The translations under genes and the position numbers were made by a program. 64,000 nucleotides of DNA from Lanius collurio (Eukaryota > Chordata > Aves > Passeriformes > Laniidae), in the NCBI GenBank assembly GCA_020086605.1, contig JACBWW010000088.1, positions 710,788-774,787 on the forward strand, given 5' to 3'. This document shows, one piece after another, positions 21,234-32,034 of the stretch. Numbering within the stretch: position 1 is the stretch's first letter; each line of letters begins with the position of its first letter. The notes beneath the pieces are model-generated. The model was given only the letters and a program-made list of their open reading frames with translations, was not told where the DNA came from and did no database searches.

Positions 21234-23610
21234 AGCCTGACACCAGACTCCAGGAAACCACAGAAGTCAGACTCATCTAAAGAATCTCTCCACAAGTTGC
21301 ATGTCTCAGCAATGTGAGAGGGAAATTCAGTCTTGGCCTTGGGCATCACCCCACCTTCATCATGGGTCTGATCTGAGGGATCTGACGTCTTTCTAACCCA
21401 GAGCCAGTTTTAGAACACTATGTTTGTGCTGGAAGCTGTGGGAAATGCACCCACCCTCATCTCTTTGACTTCCACTGAGGTCTTCTCTTCTTTGTCGAGC
21501 ACTTGCAAACCCTCTCGACTTTTATCACAAGCCCTACATGAACAAGGTTTCTTTCCCCTAATGCATCAGTTCCAAAGACCCTGTCGTGGCAGGTGAGGGC
21601 CCTCCTGCTCTCCCTCAGCAGCTGCAGTCTTGGCTAATGGAGCAAAATGGCTGTGAATGTGTTTATAATGTGGTACTGATGATGTTGGGAAGAAATCCTT
21701 CCCTGTGAGGGTTGGGGAGGCCCTGGCACAGGCTGCCCAAGGGAGCTGTGGCTGCCCCAGCCCTGGTAGCGCCCAAGGCCAGGCTGGACGGGCCTTGGAG
21801 CAACCTGAGATGGTGGAAGGTGTCCCTGCCCATGGCAGAGGGTGGAATGAGATGATCTAAGAGCCCTTCCAACCCAAACCATTCTGGGATTTTATGGTAA
21901 GAGCAAACTTGGAACACTCACAGTTCAGCTATGACGAAAATGGGGCCAACACCTCCTTGCTGCCCTCGCTGCCAGTAAATCTGCTTTCCTCTCTGCCTCC
22001 AGTGCCACTGGGTAAACCCCACTTTTAAGCTACAAGTTGCCATTCTCGTGCAAAGCCTGCAGCAGCTGGAGCTTCTAGGAAAACCCTGACGTGACAAAGA
22101 TTCATAATGCACAGATAAGCAGCTGCAGCCTGTTCACTTGCAGATTTCCAAGCTGATAGCAGCTTCGAGCAGAAGTCTAAACAAGGACCCTTCTCAGTTT
22201 CCCCAGGGTAGCCTGGGTGCTGAAGGAAGAGGTGACGCAGTTTCCCTTCATCCCAGGCAAGAACGTGGAGGATTTACGAGCAGAAATCCAGGATGGACTG
22301 CAGAAACCTCCTCCCTCTGATGGAAGGGACCAGTGGGAGACTGGGAAAGGCCACGAGAGCAGGGCAAGCGCCTCCTTCCCTTGGACTGTGGACAGTTTTG
22401 ATATGTTGAAAATCCCCCACAGGTTTTTCCCACCGCAAACCGACTCCTTCTGACATCACAGACATCGATCACCCCTGGCCAGGGAGTTCTGCACTCCTTT
22501 ACCAGTGCACCATCTCTGCCACCCATCATCTCCTCCAGGGAACTCTGTCTCTCTCCACACACAGGAGATGCCCCCTGAAACAAGCTGGAATGAGGATGAG
22601 GGCTCAGAGGGCAGCCTGGCCATGGAAGGAGGCTCAGACTCCAGTGCAGGAGTTGTCTGAAAACAGCACTCGAGCGACCTTTGTGGGGAGAATTTGTCTT
22701 TGGGCATCATCCAGCTGAGGGGAGAGGCTTGGGCTACCACTAGAACAGCCTCTGATCAGGGGGACAAGGATGTGCCAAGCAGCTTCACAGAGCCAGGCCC
22801 CAAATAGGACTCTTCCTCGACTTCTCCAGGGCTCTCCCCCTGCAGTTATCATGGGAGGAAAGGAGGAAATGGCTTGGGGTCAGGCACTTTTGTGAACCCA
22901 GGTCCTTTATCAACCCTTTCAGTTCAATCCTTTCAATGTCTCTGCCCAGGACACGGTGCAGAAATGGGGGGTGAAACACTGTGGCTGCTGGCAAATGGCA
23001 AAGCCTGGAAGCAGTGGATGTGTAACAGCTGGGACTTTGGGTGTGCCTCCTCTCTGGGAATCTAAAGCCCTGTCCCTGGTGTCTTAACAGCCACCTGCCT
23101 ACGCCCGAGGGCACAGTCCACAAAAAGTCCAACTCCCTCCACCCAGTGAAGCCTCTTGCAGCTAAGAGAGCTGGGGAGATAAGCCTGGTGTTCCCTGTGA
23201 CCATGCTGTGTGGGCTGCACCGCTCCTTGGGTGCAGCAGCTCCCAGGCAGGAGCTCTGTGCAGAGGGAACAGCCCTGGAGCCCTGCTCACTGCTGATGCA
23301 CCGATCCCCTGTGCTCCCAGGAAGGTGACAGTGTGAAGCTGGTGAATGGAGCATGTGCCCGTTTCTCTTCCCAGAACATTTCTAGCCGGGCAGTTTCTCT
23401 CCCCGCAGCACACTCGTCATCCCTGTGACCCCAGGAAGGGCAACCATGCCTCTTTGTTCCAGAGCCTGGCAGTGATTCAGGAGGCAGAGCTGTGACTGCT
23501 GCTGTCCCAGCAGCCTCTCATGTGCAGCAGCCAGACCCTCCCTCCTGCACTCTGCGCCGAGGCCCCGGGAAAGCCCCAGGAAAGACAACACACACTGGGA
23601 GATGCAGCTT
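21234..23610. other. Intergenic spacer between the two protease genes
   Basis: Apart from a CR1 LINE fragment near 21690-21905 I see no coding exon, RNA gene or other confident repeat. No third protease copy is present: no histidine-loop or GDSGGP-like motif was found here. Confidence 0.6.
21690..21905 (+). repeat. CR1 LINE 3' end
   Basis: Characteristic avian CR1 3' text is readable: a 'GGCCAGGCTGGACGGGCCTT' stretch near 21779, then 'AAGGTGTCCCTGCCCATGGC' near 21818, then 'CCCTTCCAACCCAAACCATT' near 21864, ending in ATTCTGGGATTTTATG, a decayed copy of the octamer-like CR1 terminus. The copy is 5'-truncated and in plus orientation. Recognition is from memory of the CR1 consensus. Confidence 0.88.
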
Positions 23611-23614
23611 TGGC

Positions 23615-23620
23615 TTTACT
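23615..23620 (-). terminator. Candidate variant polyadenylation signal of the active protease gene
   Basis: No AATAAA or ATTAAA was seen in the 350 bases after the stop at 23944. The minus strand has AGTAAA, a known variant hexamer, at this position. Weak positional inference. Confidence 0.3.
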
Positions 23621-23943
23621 GAGGGTGCTTTAAGTGCAGCAAGGTTCAAGCAGGAACAAGGTTATCTCTGAAGGAAGTGGGGTCTGTTGTGGCACAGCCT
23701 CTTTTTGTGCCATCTGGGTCTATCCCTGCTTCTGCCAGGGTGATTTAACCCAGTCCTGAGACGGGCAGGGAAAGGGGCAGGCAGCAGCCTCAGAACAGAC
23801 TGAAGGGGACCCTCAAGTTCGCTGATCCAGTCACTTGAGTTCCCAAGGAGAGAGGAGGGAGTTGAGCCTTCAGCAGGGGCAGGAAGGAAGCTATTGCAGT
23901 GTCCAGGGCCACACCAGAGCTGGAGCAAGTGCTGCCACTGCTG

Positions 23944-25510
<1,567 letters not shown>

Positions 25511-25580
25511 CTCTGCCACGGCTGGACACTCCTCCCCAGATGTGTGGGAGTCTTGAGTTTGCCTGTGGCCAGGAGCTGGT

Positions 25581-25586
25581 TTTATA
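25581..25586 (-). promoter_or_regulatory. TATA box of the active protease gene
   Basis: The minus strand reads CCAGGCTATAAAACCAG about 71 bases upstream of the ATG at 25510, sharing AGGCTATAAAACC with the paralogue's promoter. Confidence 0.75.
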
Positions 25587-25599
25587 GCCTGGAGGCAGC

Positions 25600-28500
25600 C
25601 GTGCCCAGCAGCCAGGAAACCATGTGCAAGGGGCTGATTGTGCTAATCAGGGCATTGCTGGCCTGGCTTGCTCAGTGCCCACTCGGTGCCCACGTGCCTG
25701 TGGCTGTGACTGATGGGCGATAGCGCAGGACAGAAGGGCCAGGGCAGAGAGAGCCTGGTACACCACAGCCACAGGGCCTCGGGGGTGCTGACAGCAAGAG
25801 AGAGGTGTCCTGTGGTAGTTTTGAGGTGTGGTTTAACATTTCTAGCACAGCTTCTGTTTAGTGTTTTTGCCTTGAGGAAATGCGAGGTTCTAAAAAAAAA
25901 AGTGCCACTTAAGACAAAACAAAAAAAGCCAAAAAAGCTTTGCCATTTAAGGTCATGAATGTGGTCTGGAGGAGACAATCCTGAAACTTTCTTTTTCATA
26001 TTCTTGTTTTCCTTCAAAAGATGCACTGTGGAGACTCTTTTCCTACAGACATCCATTGTCATCACCACCAGCCAGCTGCAGTGAACGGGCACCTGGGCAC
26101 AACAACTGTGCCTGGGACACTTTTTGAGCACTGTGAAGAGTCAGATCTGCAGGGCTTGGTGTCAGCCCAGGTCAGAGGGGCCTTGCTGGTTCTTCTTGGC
26201 TCCTCTGGGGCCAGAAGCATCCTTCCAGCTCGGGGACTGGGATGTGCAAGGTGCTGCTCTGCAGCAGAAGAGACCAAAGCAGGGAAGTGCAACCACCCAG
26301 CTGCTGGGAGTGATCAGTCATTTTCAAACCAGCCCTGCTCCACCCTTCCTGGAGCAGAAAAACACCTGTGGGCAAGTGGATGCCTTGGGCTGTGCTGGGG
26401 CCACGAAGAGGGGACAGGATGGGTGGGGAGGGAGGGAGGGATGGATGAATATGGGACAGAGATGGGGATGCCTGATGTCCATGAGCCAGCCTGGGGCTGC
26501 CTGGCACAGAGCTCTCCATAGAGCTTCACCCATGTTTTTTAATCACAATGTCTGAAAATATGAGCTTTAATCAGGACTGTGCAGCAGCACAGCAGGAAAA
26601 CCTCAACAGGAATCGTTGATATTTTATCTTGTGTTTGTGACTTGCTGTTTTTCCCCTGCAGCTGCTTGTGGCCCCCAGCAATCTGTGGCTGGACACCCTC
26701 CTGGGAGCAGCAGCCCCAGGGCAGGAGGGACTGGGCAGGCCACTGGCCATGGGCACAGGGAGCTCAGCTCCAGGCTTCTGCTCTCCTGTTCCTCTCTGGT
26801 GTCCCTTTGACTGCAGACAAACCCCTCACTCTGGGAACGAGGTATTTTGGCCTTCCTGTTGACCTCTGGAGGGTTCTAGGGCTTCTCTGCTGCGGTGCCT
26901 CATCTCAGCATCCATCAATACCAGCTTTAGCAGCGGAACTGGAGCAGGTCCACAGCGCTTCAGCTGCCCCCCACGCCTCTCCTCACCCTTCCAAGGCCAG
27001 CACTCAGAGCCACCAGGCAGTTTCAGGCAGATTGTGGCTCTGATCTGAAGGGGAAAGATGAGAAACGTTGCAGGAGGGGGTGTCCCTCCCCTGCCCCACT
27101 TCACTTCAAGGAAAGAACATCTGACCTGAGAGGGCAGCAAAGGAGAAGTGCCAGGACACAGCTCAGCCTGCTGTGCAGAGAGCAATGGGGATGAGACAGA
27201 GCAGGAACTCTCCCTCATGTGGGTGCTCAGGCAAGGAGAGCCTCATTTGCTCCCAGTCATGAGCTGGGGACTGCATGCCTTGGGTGTGTTTGTGGAGGGG
27301 GCATTAGGGAGACCCTTGGGTGTTTTGCTGATCCAGAGGAGCTGCACACCAGGGCTGAGTGGGTCAAGCTGAGCCAGCAGCTCGTCTGCCTCAAGCTCTC
27401 CTGCCATCAAAAGGGTTTGCTGGCTCCCAGTCCCATCCTCTCCACAGATCTCGCTCCTGCCAGGAATCTCTGAGACTCCTCACACGTTGCCAGCTCTTTG
27501 AGAAGCTACTTAGGGCCCCTGACAAGGCAAGTTTCTCCCCCTGAACTTTCAGGAACACTCCACCAGTTCTGTCCTGAGCAGGCACCTTAGCTGGAGGCTC
27601 ATCCTGAAGCAAGAGCAAAGCAAGGGTGATGTGCCAGGATCACACTGACCCTTTGGATTCCAGTGATTTGTGGGCACCAGCCCAGAGCATTTGGGAGTGA
27701 GTTCTTCATGCTGAATGTGCAGCCCTGCTCCTCTCTGAGCACTCCCAGCCCAGCCTTCCTGCTGATTTCCGCTCCTTCAATCTCAGGGTCATCTGCTGAC
27801 TTTATCAGCGTGAGTTTCTTTCCACACTGCTGATAAAAAAGGCTAAAACCCCATCTGAAAGTGTGAAGCTGGAGGATGGAGTCCTCAGCTTTTGGTGAGA
27901 ACCACTCTTGCTTGCACGTGACTTCCCACAGCAGGAGCCTCCTTTGCTTTTTCCACTTGTCTGTGCTGCCATCCAGGCTGGGTTCAATCCACTCATCCAG
28001 CAGTGGATGGGCTCTCTGGACAGCTCCCTGCTCATGGAAGAACTCACTGTGCTTTGCTCTCAGCCTGGGGACATCTTCATGACTTCCTGTGAGAACACAG
28101 GTAACAGCAGGGCACAGCTTCTGCTGCGATCCCGAGTTTAAAGGTGCTCTGCTTTTCTTTTATCTCTGCCACTTTGCAGCTGATTTGGGTGGGGTCCACC
28201 CGGCACAGAAATGTGGTTGATGTTGTAACTTCCCTTTTTCCACTTTGGTAGGTAGAAGCCTCTTTGCACAAGGAGCTGTCCCCTCTACCTGCTCTGTGCT
28301 GGGCCTCAGAGGAAGAGCTGGAGAGCACTGCTGAACCTCCCTCGGGCAGCAAGAGCCTCCCACTAGCCAGGACAGGTGAGTCCAGAGGCAAATTCCCAGC
28401 CACAGCTGGGAACAGCACCTTCCAAGGCTCTCCAGTCGAGTTCTGCAGATGTAGGGAATGAGGCCAGCGATGGAAATGAACATTGCAGCCTTTGGTTCTG

Positions 28501-29395
28501 GTCTCAGTGCAGCACCTTGTGCCTCCTGCAAAGGTGAGAAGCAGCAGCTTTTTGCCTCCTTCCTTGCCAGACAGACAACGGGAAGACCATGACCCATCTC
28601 CAGCAGATGCTTGGCGAGTCGAAGGTGTAGGTGCAGGGTCAGGGCACAGGCTTAGCTTGGTTTCCTTTGAAGTGGGTTGGGCTGAGGCTCAGCTGCAGCC
28701 ACGCAGGTTCCTGGGCTGCTGCACAGACAGTGCACCATGTGGATGGGTGTGTCTGGATGTGTTCTAAGAGAGAGGCTCTGAGGAGCTGGGCCCTGAGGAG
28801 TGACAGCGTGGACCTTCCTCCTGAAGAAGGAAGAGGGATGTATCTGAGTGGTGGTGCATGGGGCAGCTGAGAAAGAGGCAGGGGCACTCTGCCAGGCTCG
28901 GGGGTGAACTGAGCACCACAGTAAGCAAAGCACTTTGTGTCTCAGGCTGTCTGGATCTGTTCAGCCCCGCAGACTCCACCCATCAAGGTGTTGCCCCATT
29001 TGACACAGCCTACTGCAACCCAAAGAGAGCCCTGCCACATTACTTCATTCATGTCACACCTTCACAACCACAGCAAAGCTGAGAATAACCAGACCCTTAC
29101 CAAGAAATGATGACAGCTGTTAGAAGAGATGTCAATACTCTCAGTCACAACAGGAAACTTTATTAAACAACAGGAAGCCCATGCTCATGGGTGGACTTAC
29201 AAAACACCTCACCCTCCTCTCCCCTTGCTCTTTCAGTGCTGCAGGGCTGGCAGACAGGGCTCTAACTCTCACCTCCACGCTGGGTTCAGCCTCACAGCTA
29301 CTCCAGCCCTCAAACAGAGGGTCTGCTCTACCCCAAGCCCTCCCTGATCCCTTCCTCCATCGAGCATCCCTTGACTGCTGACCCAGGCTCAGAAG
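25600..29395. other. Intergenic region between the proteases and S1PR4
   Basis: About 3.8 kb upstream of both the minus-strand protease and the plus-strand S1PR4. It probably holds the S1PR4 promoter and 5' UTR, which I cannot place. There is an A-run near 25891-25905. No G-alpha exon (P-loop, DVGGQ, NKKD) is present, so GNA15 is not here. Confidence 0.5.
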
Positions 29396-30622
29396 ATGAA
29401 TGCTCCAGTGCTGAGCTGGCTGGAGAATCGCTCCCTCCTCCTTCCACTGGACTCTGCTCAACACGCCGAGCTCAGACTCGACCTGCTGGGCACGAAAGCC
29501 TCCTGCCTGCAGCTGGCTGCCACAAGGAACATGAACATCATCCTGCAGCACTACAACTTCTCAGGCAAGCTCACCAACCGGCAGTCTGGGGACGAGCGCA
29601 TGGGGCTGGTCCGCACCACCTTTGCTGTCATCAGTGGCATCATCATCCTGGAGAACCTGCTGGTGCTGCTGGCCGTGCTGCGCTGCCTGCGGGCCCGGCG
29701 TTGGGTCTACTCCTGCATCGCCAGCATCACCGTCAGCGACCTGCTGGCAGGGATTGCCTACCTCTCCAACCTCTGCCTCTCGGGCAGCAAGACCTTCCAG
29801 CTGTCCCCTCAGCTCTGGTTCCTGCGGGAGGGCATCCTCTTCATCGCCTTGGCTGCCTCCACCTTCAGCCTGCTGGTGACGGCCATCGAGCGCTACAGCA
29901 CCATGGTGAGGCCGATTGCTGAGAACGAAGCCAGCAAGACCCTGCGCCTGCGCGGCCTCATCGTGTCCTGCTGGCTGCTGGCCTTCATCATCGGGCTGCT
30001 CCCGCTGCTGGGCTGGAACTGCCTCTGTGACTTCCAGGCCTGCTCGGCACTCCTGCCTCTCTACTCCAAGAACTACATCCTTTTCTCTGTGGTCATGTTC
30101 AGCATCATCCTCCTGGGCATCATCGGCCTCTACATCTCCATCTTCCACCTGGTGCAGGCCAGCTCCAAGCAAACCAGCTCTCGGCACAGCCGCAAGCGGT
30201 CCCTGCGCTTGCTGAAGACTGTGCTGATGATCCTGGGGGCCTTCATCCTCTGCTGGAGCCCCCTCTTTGTCCTGCTGCTCTTCGATGTCTTCTGTGAGCC
30301 GGGGGCCTGCACCCACCTGCACAGCCTGGACTGGACCCTGGCTCTGGCCTTGCTGAACTCGGGAGTCAATCCCGTCATTTATTCCCTGCGGAGCGTGGAG
30401 GTTCGCCGTGCCGTGGGGAGCCTGCTGTGCTGCTGCTGCGTCAGGGTTGGGCTCTGCGAGCCTGGCAGCTGCCTGGTCATCTCAGACATCAATTCTGGCT
30501 CGTCCACGGAGAGCTCCCTGCGCTACCGGGAGAGCTTCCGCAGCTCCGTGGTGTCGAATGCTCGGCCCAGGGCACCTCTCTCCAGCAACTCCAGCATGAT
30601 GAGCAATCTCCCCAGTCTGTGA
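29396..30622 (+). CDS. S1PR4: Sphingosine-1-phosphate receptor 4
   Basis: Single-exon class A GPCR, 408 residues. Seven hydrophobic segments lie at about 73-97, 105-127, 143-166, 187-207, 227-250, 273-297 and 312-333. Landmarks are the sequon NFS at 54, WFLREG with Arg144-Glu145 in TM3 (the pair that contacts the lipid head group in S1P receptors), ERY at 165-167 in place of DRY, CWSP in TM6, NPVIY at 325-329, and a Cys345-348 cluster for palmitoylation. A serine-rich tail follows. It matches S1PR4 best, through ENLLVL, RRWVYSC, LLPLLGWNCLC and PLYSKNYILF. Start choice: the next in-frame Met is 46, but residues 37-42 (CLQLAA) still align with the human N-terminus, so the start must be further upstream and Met1 is the only candidate. 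The N-terminus is about 20 residues longer than human. Known role: lymphocyte S1P receptor coupling to Gi and G12/13. Confidence 0.95.
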   Translation: MNAPVLSWLENRSLLLPLDSAQHAELRLDLLGTKASCLQLAATRNMNIILQHYNFSGKLTNRQSGDERMGLVRTTFAVISGIIILENLLVLLAVLRCLRARRWVYSCIASITVSDLLAGIAYLSNLCLSGSKTFQLSPQLWFLREGILFIALAASTFSLLVTAIERYSTMVRPIAENEASKTLRLRGLIVSCWLLAFIIGLLPLLGWNCLCDFQACSALLPLYSKNYILFSVVMFSIILLGIIGLYISIFHLVQASSKQTSSRHSRKRSLRLLKTVLMILGAFILCWSPLFVLLLFDVFCEPGACTHLHSLDWTLALALLNSGVNPVIYSLRSVEVRRAVGSLLCCCCVRVGLCEPGSCLVISDINSGSSTESSLRYRESFRSSVVSNARPRAPLSSNSSMMSNLPSL

Positions 30623-31590
30623 GGGGCCACGGGGAGACCAAGAGATACCAGATAGATCCTGGGACCTCATGGTGCTGGTGCTGGCCTGGCAGAACTGTAG
30701 CAACTCAGGCTGACCAGTTGTGAACTGGGGCCAGGCTTCCCAGTCCCATCAGACTGGGACGGTGCCTCAGTGTGGGTGCAGGACAGGGACAGGAACTGCT
30801 CCTGGGCTGGGACTGGAAGGTACAGGCGCATTTTAGGGTTGGTGCTCTCTCTGCTGAGGCAGCTGCAGTGCTTGGGTTACGTGTGCCTGCTCTGGGTGTG
30901 CAGAGGTGCTGTACCTGCTCACCTGAGGGTGTTTCACCCCAGGGCAGTGGCAAAATGTGGGGGTATCTCCAGCCAGGTGGCCTTCCCAACCCCTCGGGAT
31001 CAGGCTGGGTCGGTAGCGCTGCCACTGCTTGTCACGCAGGGCTGGAGGTGATGCTTGAGTCCTCCACAGTTTACAGCCTTCTGGAACTCTGGGATGGACA
31101 CAGCTGCTGGGAAGCAAGGCCAGGGAGTCAAGAAAAATGGGGTTTGCAAGTGCGACTGTGCAGCTTTGGGGCAGTTCCCAGCCCCCTGGGCAGGAGTCAG
31201 GAACCCACCTGGGGAGCAGCACAGCCCAGCCCGAGGATGTGAGCAGAGCAGGGCAGAGAGGCTGGGCACTGAGCCAGGGCAAACGCTGTGGCAGCGCTCA
31301 GAGCTGCAGTGGCAGGGCTGGCACCAGCACAGGCAGAAGGAGGTGCCCACAGAACCTGGGGAGCCTGGTGCCATCCTGGGCCTGAAGACACGGCCAGCTT
31401 GTGCCTCAGATCCCTGCTCTTCTGTTCCCTAATGTAGGGAATAATCAGAGCAGCATCCAAATGCATCCTCTCACCATGCCAGAAGGCCACGGAAGCACTG
31501 GAGACTCACATAAAACCTGCTGGTCCAGCCCCCCTGCAGGACCTGAGTGTGCAGCCCATTTGTTTTGCAATAAATAGAGGTGATAAGAAA
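30623..31590 (+). other. S1PR4: S1PR4 3' UTR
   Basis: Non-coding sequence from the TGA to the single AATAAA at 31569. No repeat or other gene seen. Confidence 0.6.
31569..31574 (+). terminator. S1PR4: Polyadenylation signal of S1PR4
   Basis: AATAAA followed about 25 bases later by a T/GT-rich stretch (GGTGATTTATTTTTTTTTCC). It lies about 950 bases after the stop and just before the next gene's promoter. Confidence 0.65.
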
Positions 31591-31699
31591 GCCCCAGGGT
31601 GATTTATTTTTTTTTCCTGCAGAGGCCAGGTAGTGCCTGGGAGACGTTTTTGTAGGGGAGAGGGGGATCACCCCACTCAGGAGGCCGCGGGAACCTCCT

Positions 31700-31826
31700 G
31701 CCCATCCCATCCCATCCCATCCCATCCCATCCCATCCCATCCCATCCCATCCCATCCCATCCCATCCCAATACAGCACNCCATCCCATCCCATCCCATCC
31801 CATCCCATCCCATCCCATCCCATCCC
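31700..31826. repeat. (CCCAT)n / (ATGGG)n pentanucleotide array
   Basis: About 14 tandem CCCAT units, a short interruption (AATACAGCAC) containing one undetermined base at 31779, then about nine more units. The minus strand is an uninterrupted series of GGG runs with AT spacers. It lies about 210 bases upstream of the NCLN start codon. The N suggests the array length is not reliably assembled. Confidence 0.95.
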
Positions 31827-31921
31827 GGCCGCAGGGGGGCGCTCGGCAGCGCCAGGCCGCGGGGAGGGCGCCCCCTGCAGGTCAAGGCGGGGCGGTACCG
31901 CGTCATGGACGGGCTGCCGCG

Positions 31922-31940
31922 ACTACAACTCCCAGAGCCC
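31922..31940 (+). promoter_or_regulatory. NCLN: ZNF143/THAP11-type promoter motif, copy 1
   Basis: ACTACAACTCCCAGAGCCC closely matches the ACTACAAnTCCCAGnATGC class of promoter elements bound by ZNF143 (Staf) with THAP11/HCFC1. The 3' GCATGC part is degenerate. 113 bases before the NCLN ATG. Confidence 0.7.
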
Positions 31941-31957
31941 CTCGCGGCGGCGCGTGA

Positions 31958-31977
31958 ACTACAGCTCCCGGCATGCC
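31958..31977 (+). promoter_or_regulatory. NCLN: ZNF143/THAP11-type promoter motif, copy 2
   Basis: ACTACAGCTCCCGGCATGCC is a second copy in the same orientation, starting 36 bases after the first. It has the complete GGCATGC end that the first copy lacks. Confidence 0.75.
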
Positions 31978-32034
31978 GAGCGGGCGCACGCCGTGCGTGC
32001 CGAGCAGGCCGCAGTGCGGGCCGGGGCCGCGGCG

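Noticed and set aside
25511..25519. Upstream GTG-initiated extension of the active protease
   Set aside because: GTG starts are not used this way in vertebrates; the ATG at 25510 gives a normal signal peptide and a 64-nt first exon equal to the paralogue's.
27876..28141. Possible small coding exon before a GTAACA donor at 28100
   Set aside because: The open frame resembles no family I know and lacks a convincing acceptor or conserved motif.
29561..30322. Minus-strand 253-codon open frame
   Set aside because: It is antisense to S1PR4 and its acidic, glutamine-rich text is a shadow of the receptor's codon bias.
31633..31906. Open frames through the CCCAT array with MGWDG or SHPIP repeats
   Set aside because: Pentanucleotide repeats stay open in several frames; these are simple-sequence translations, not proteins.
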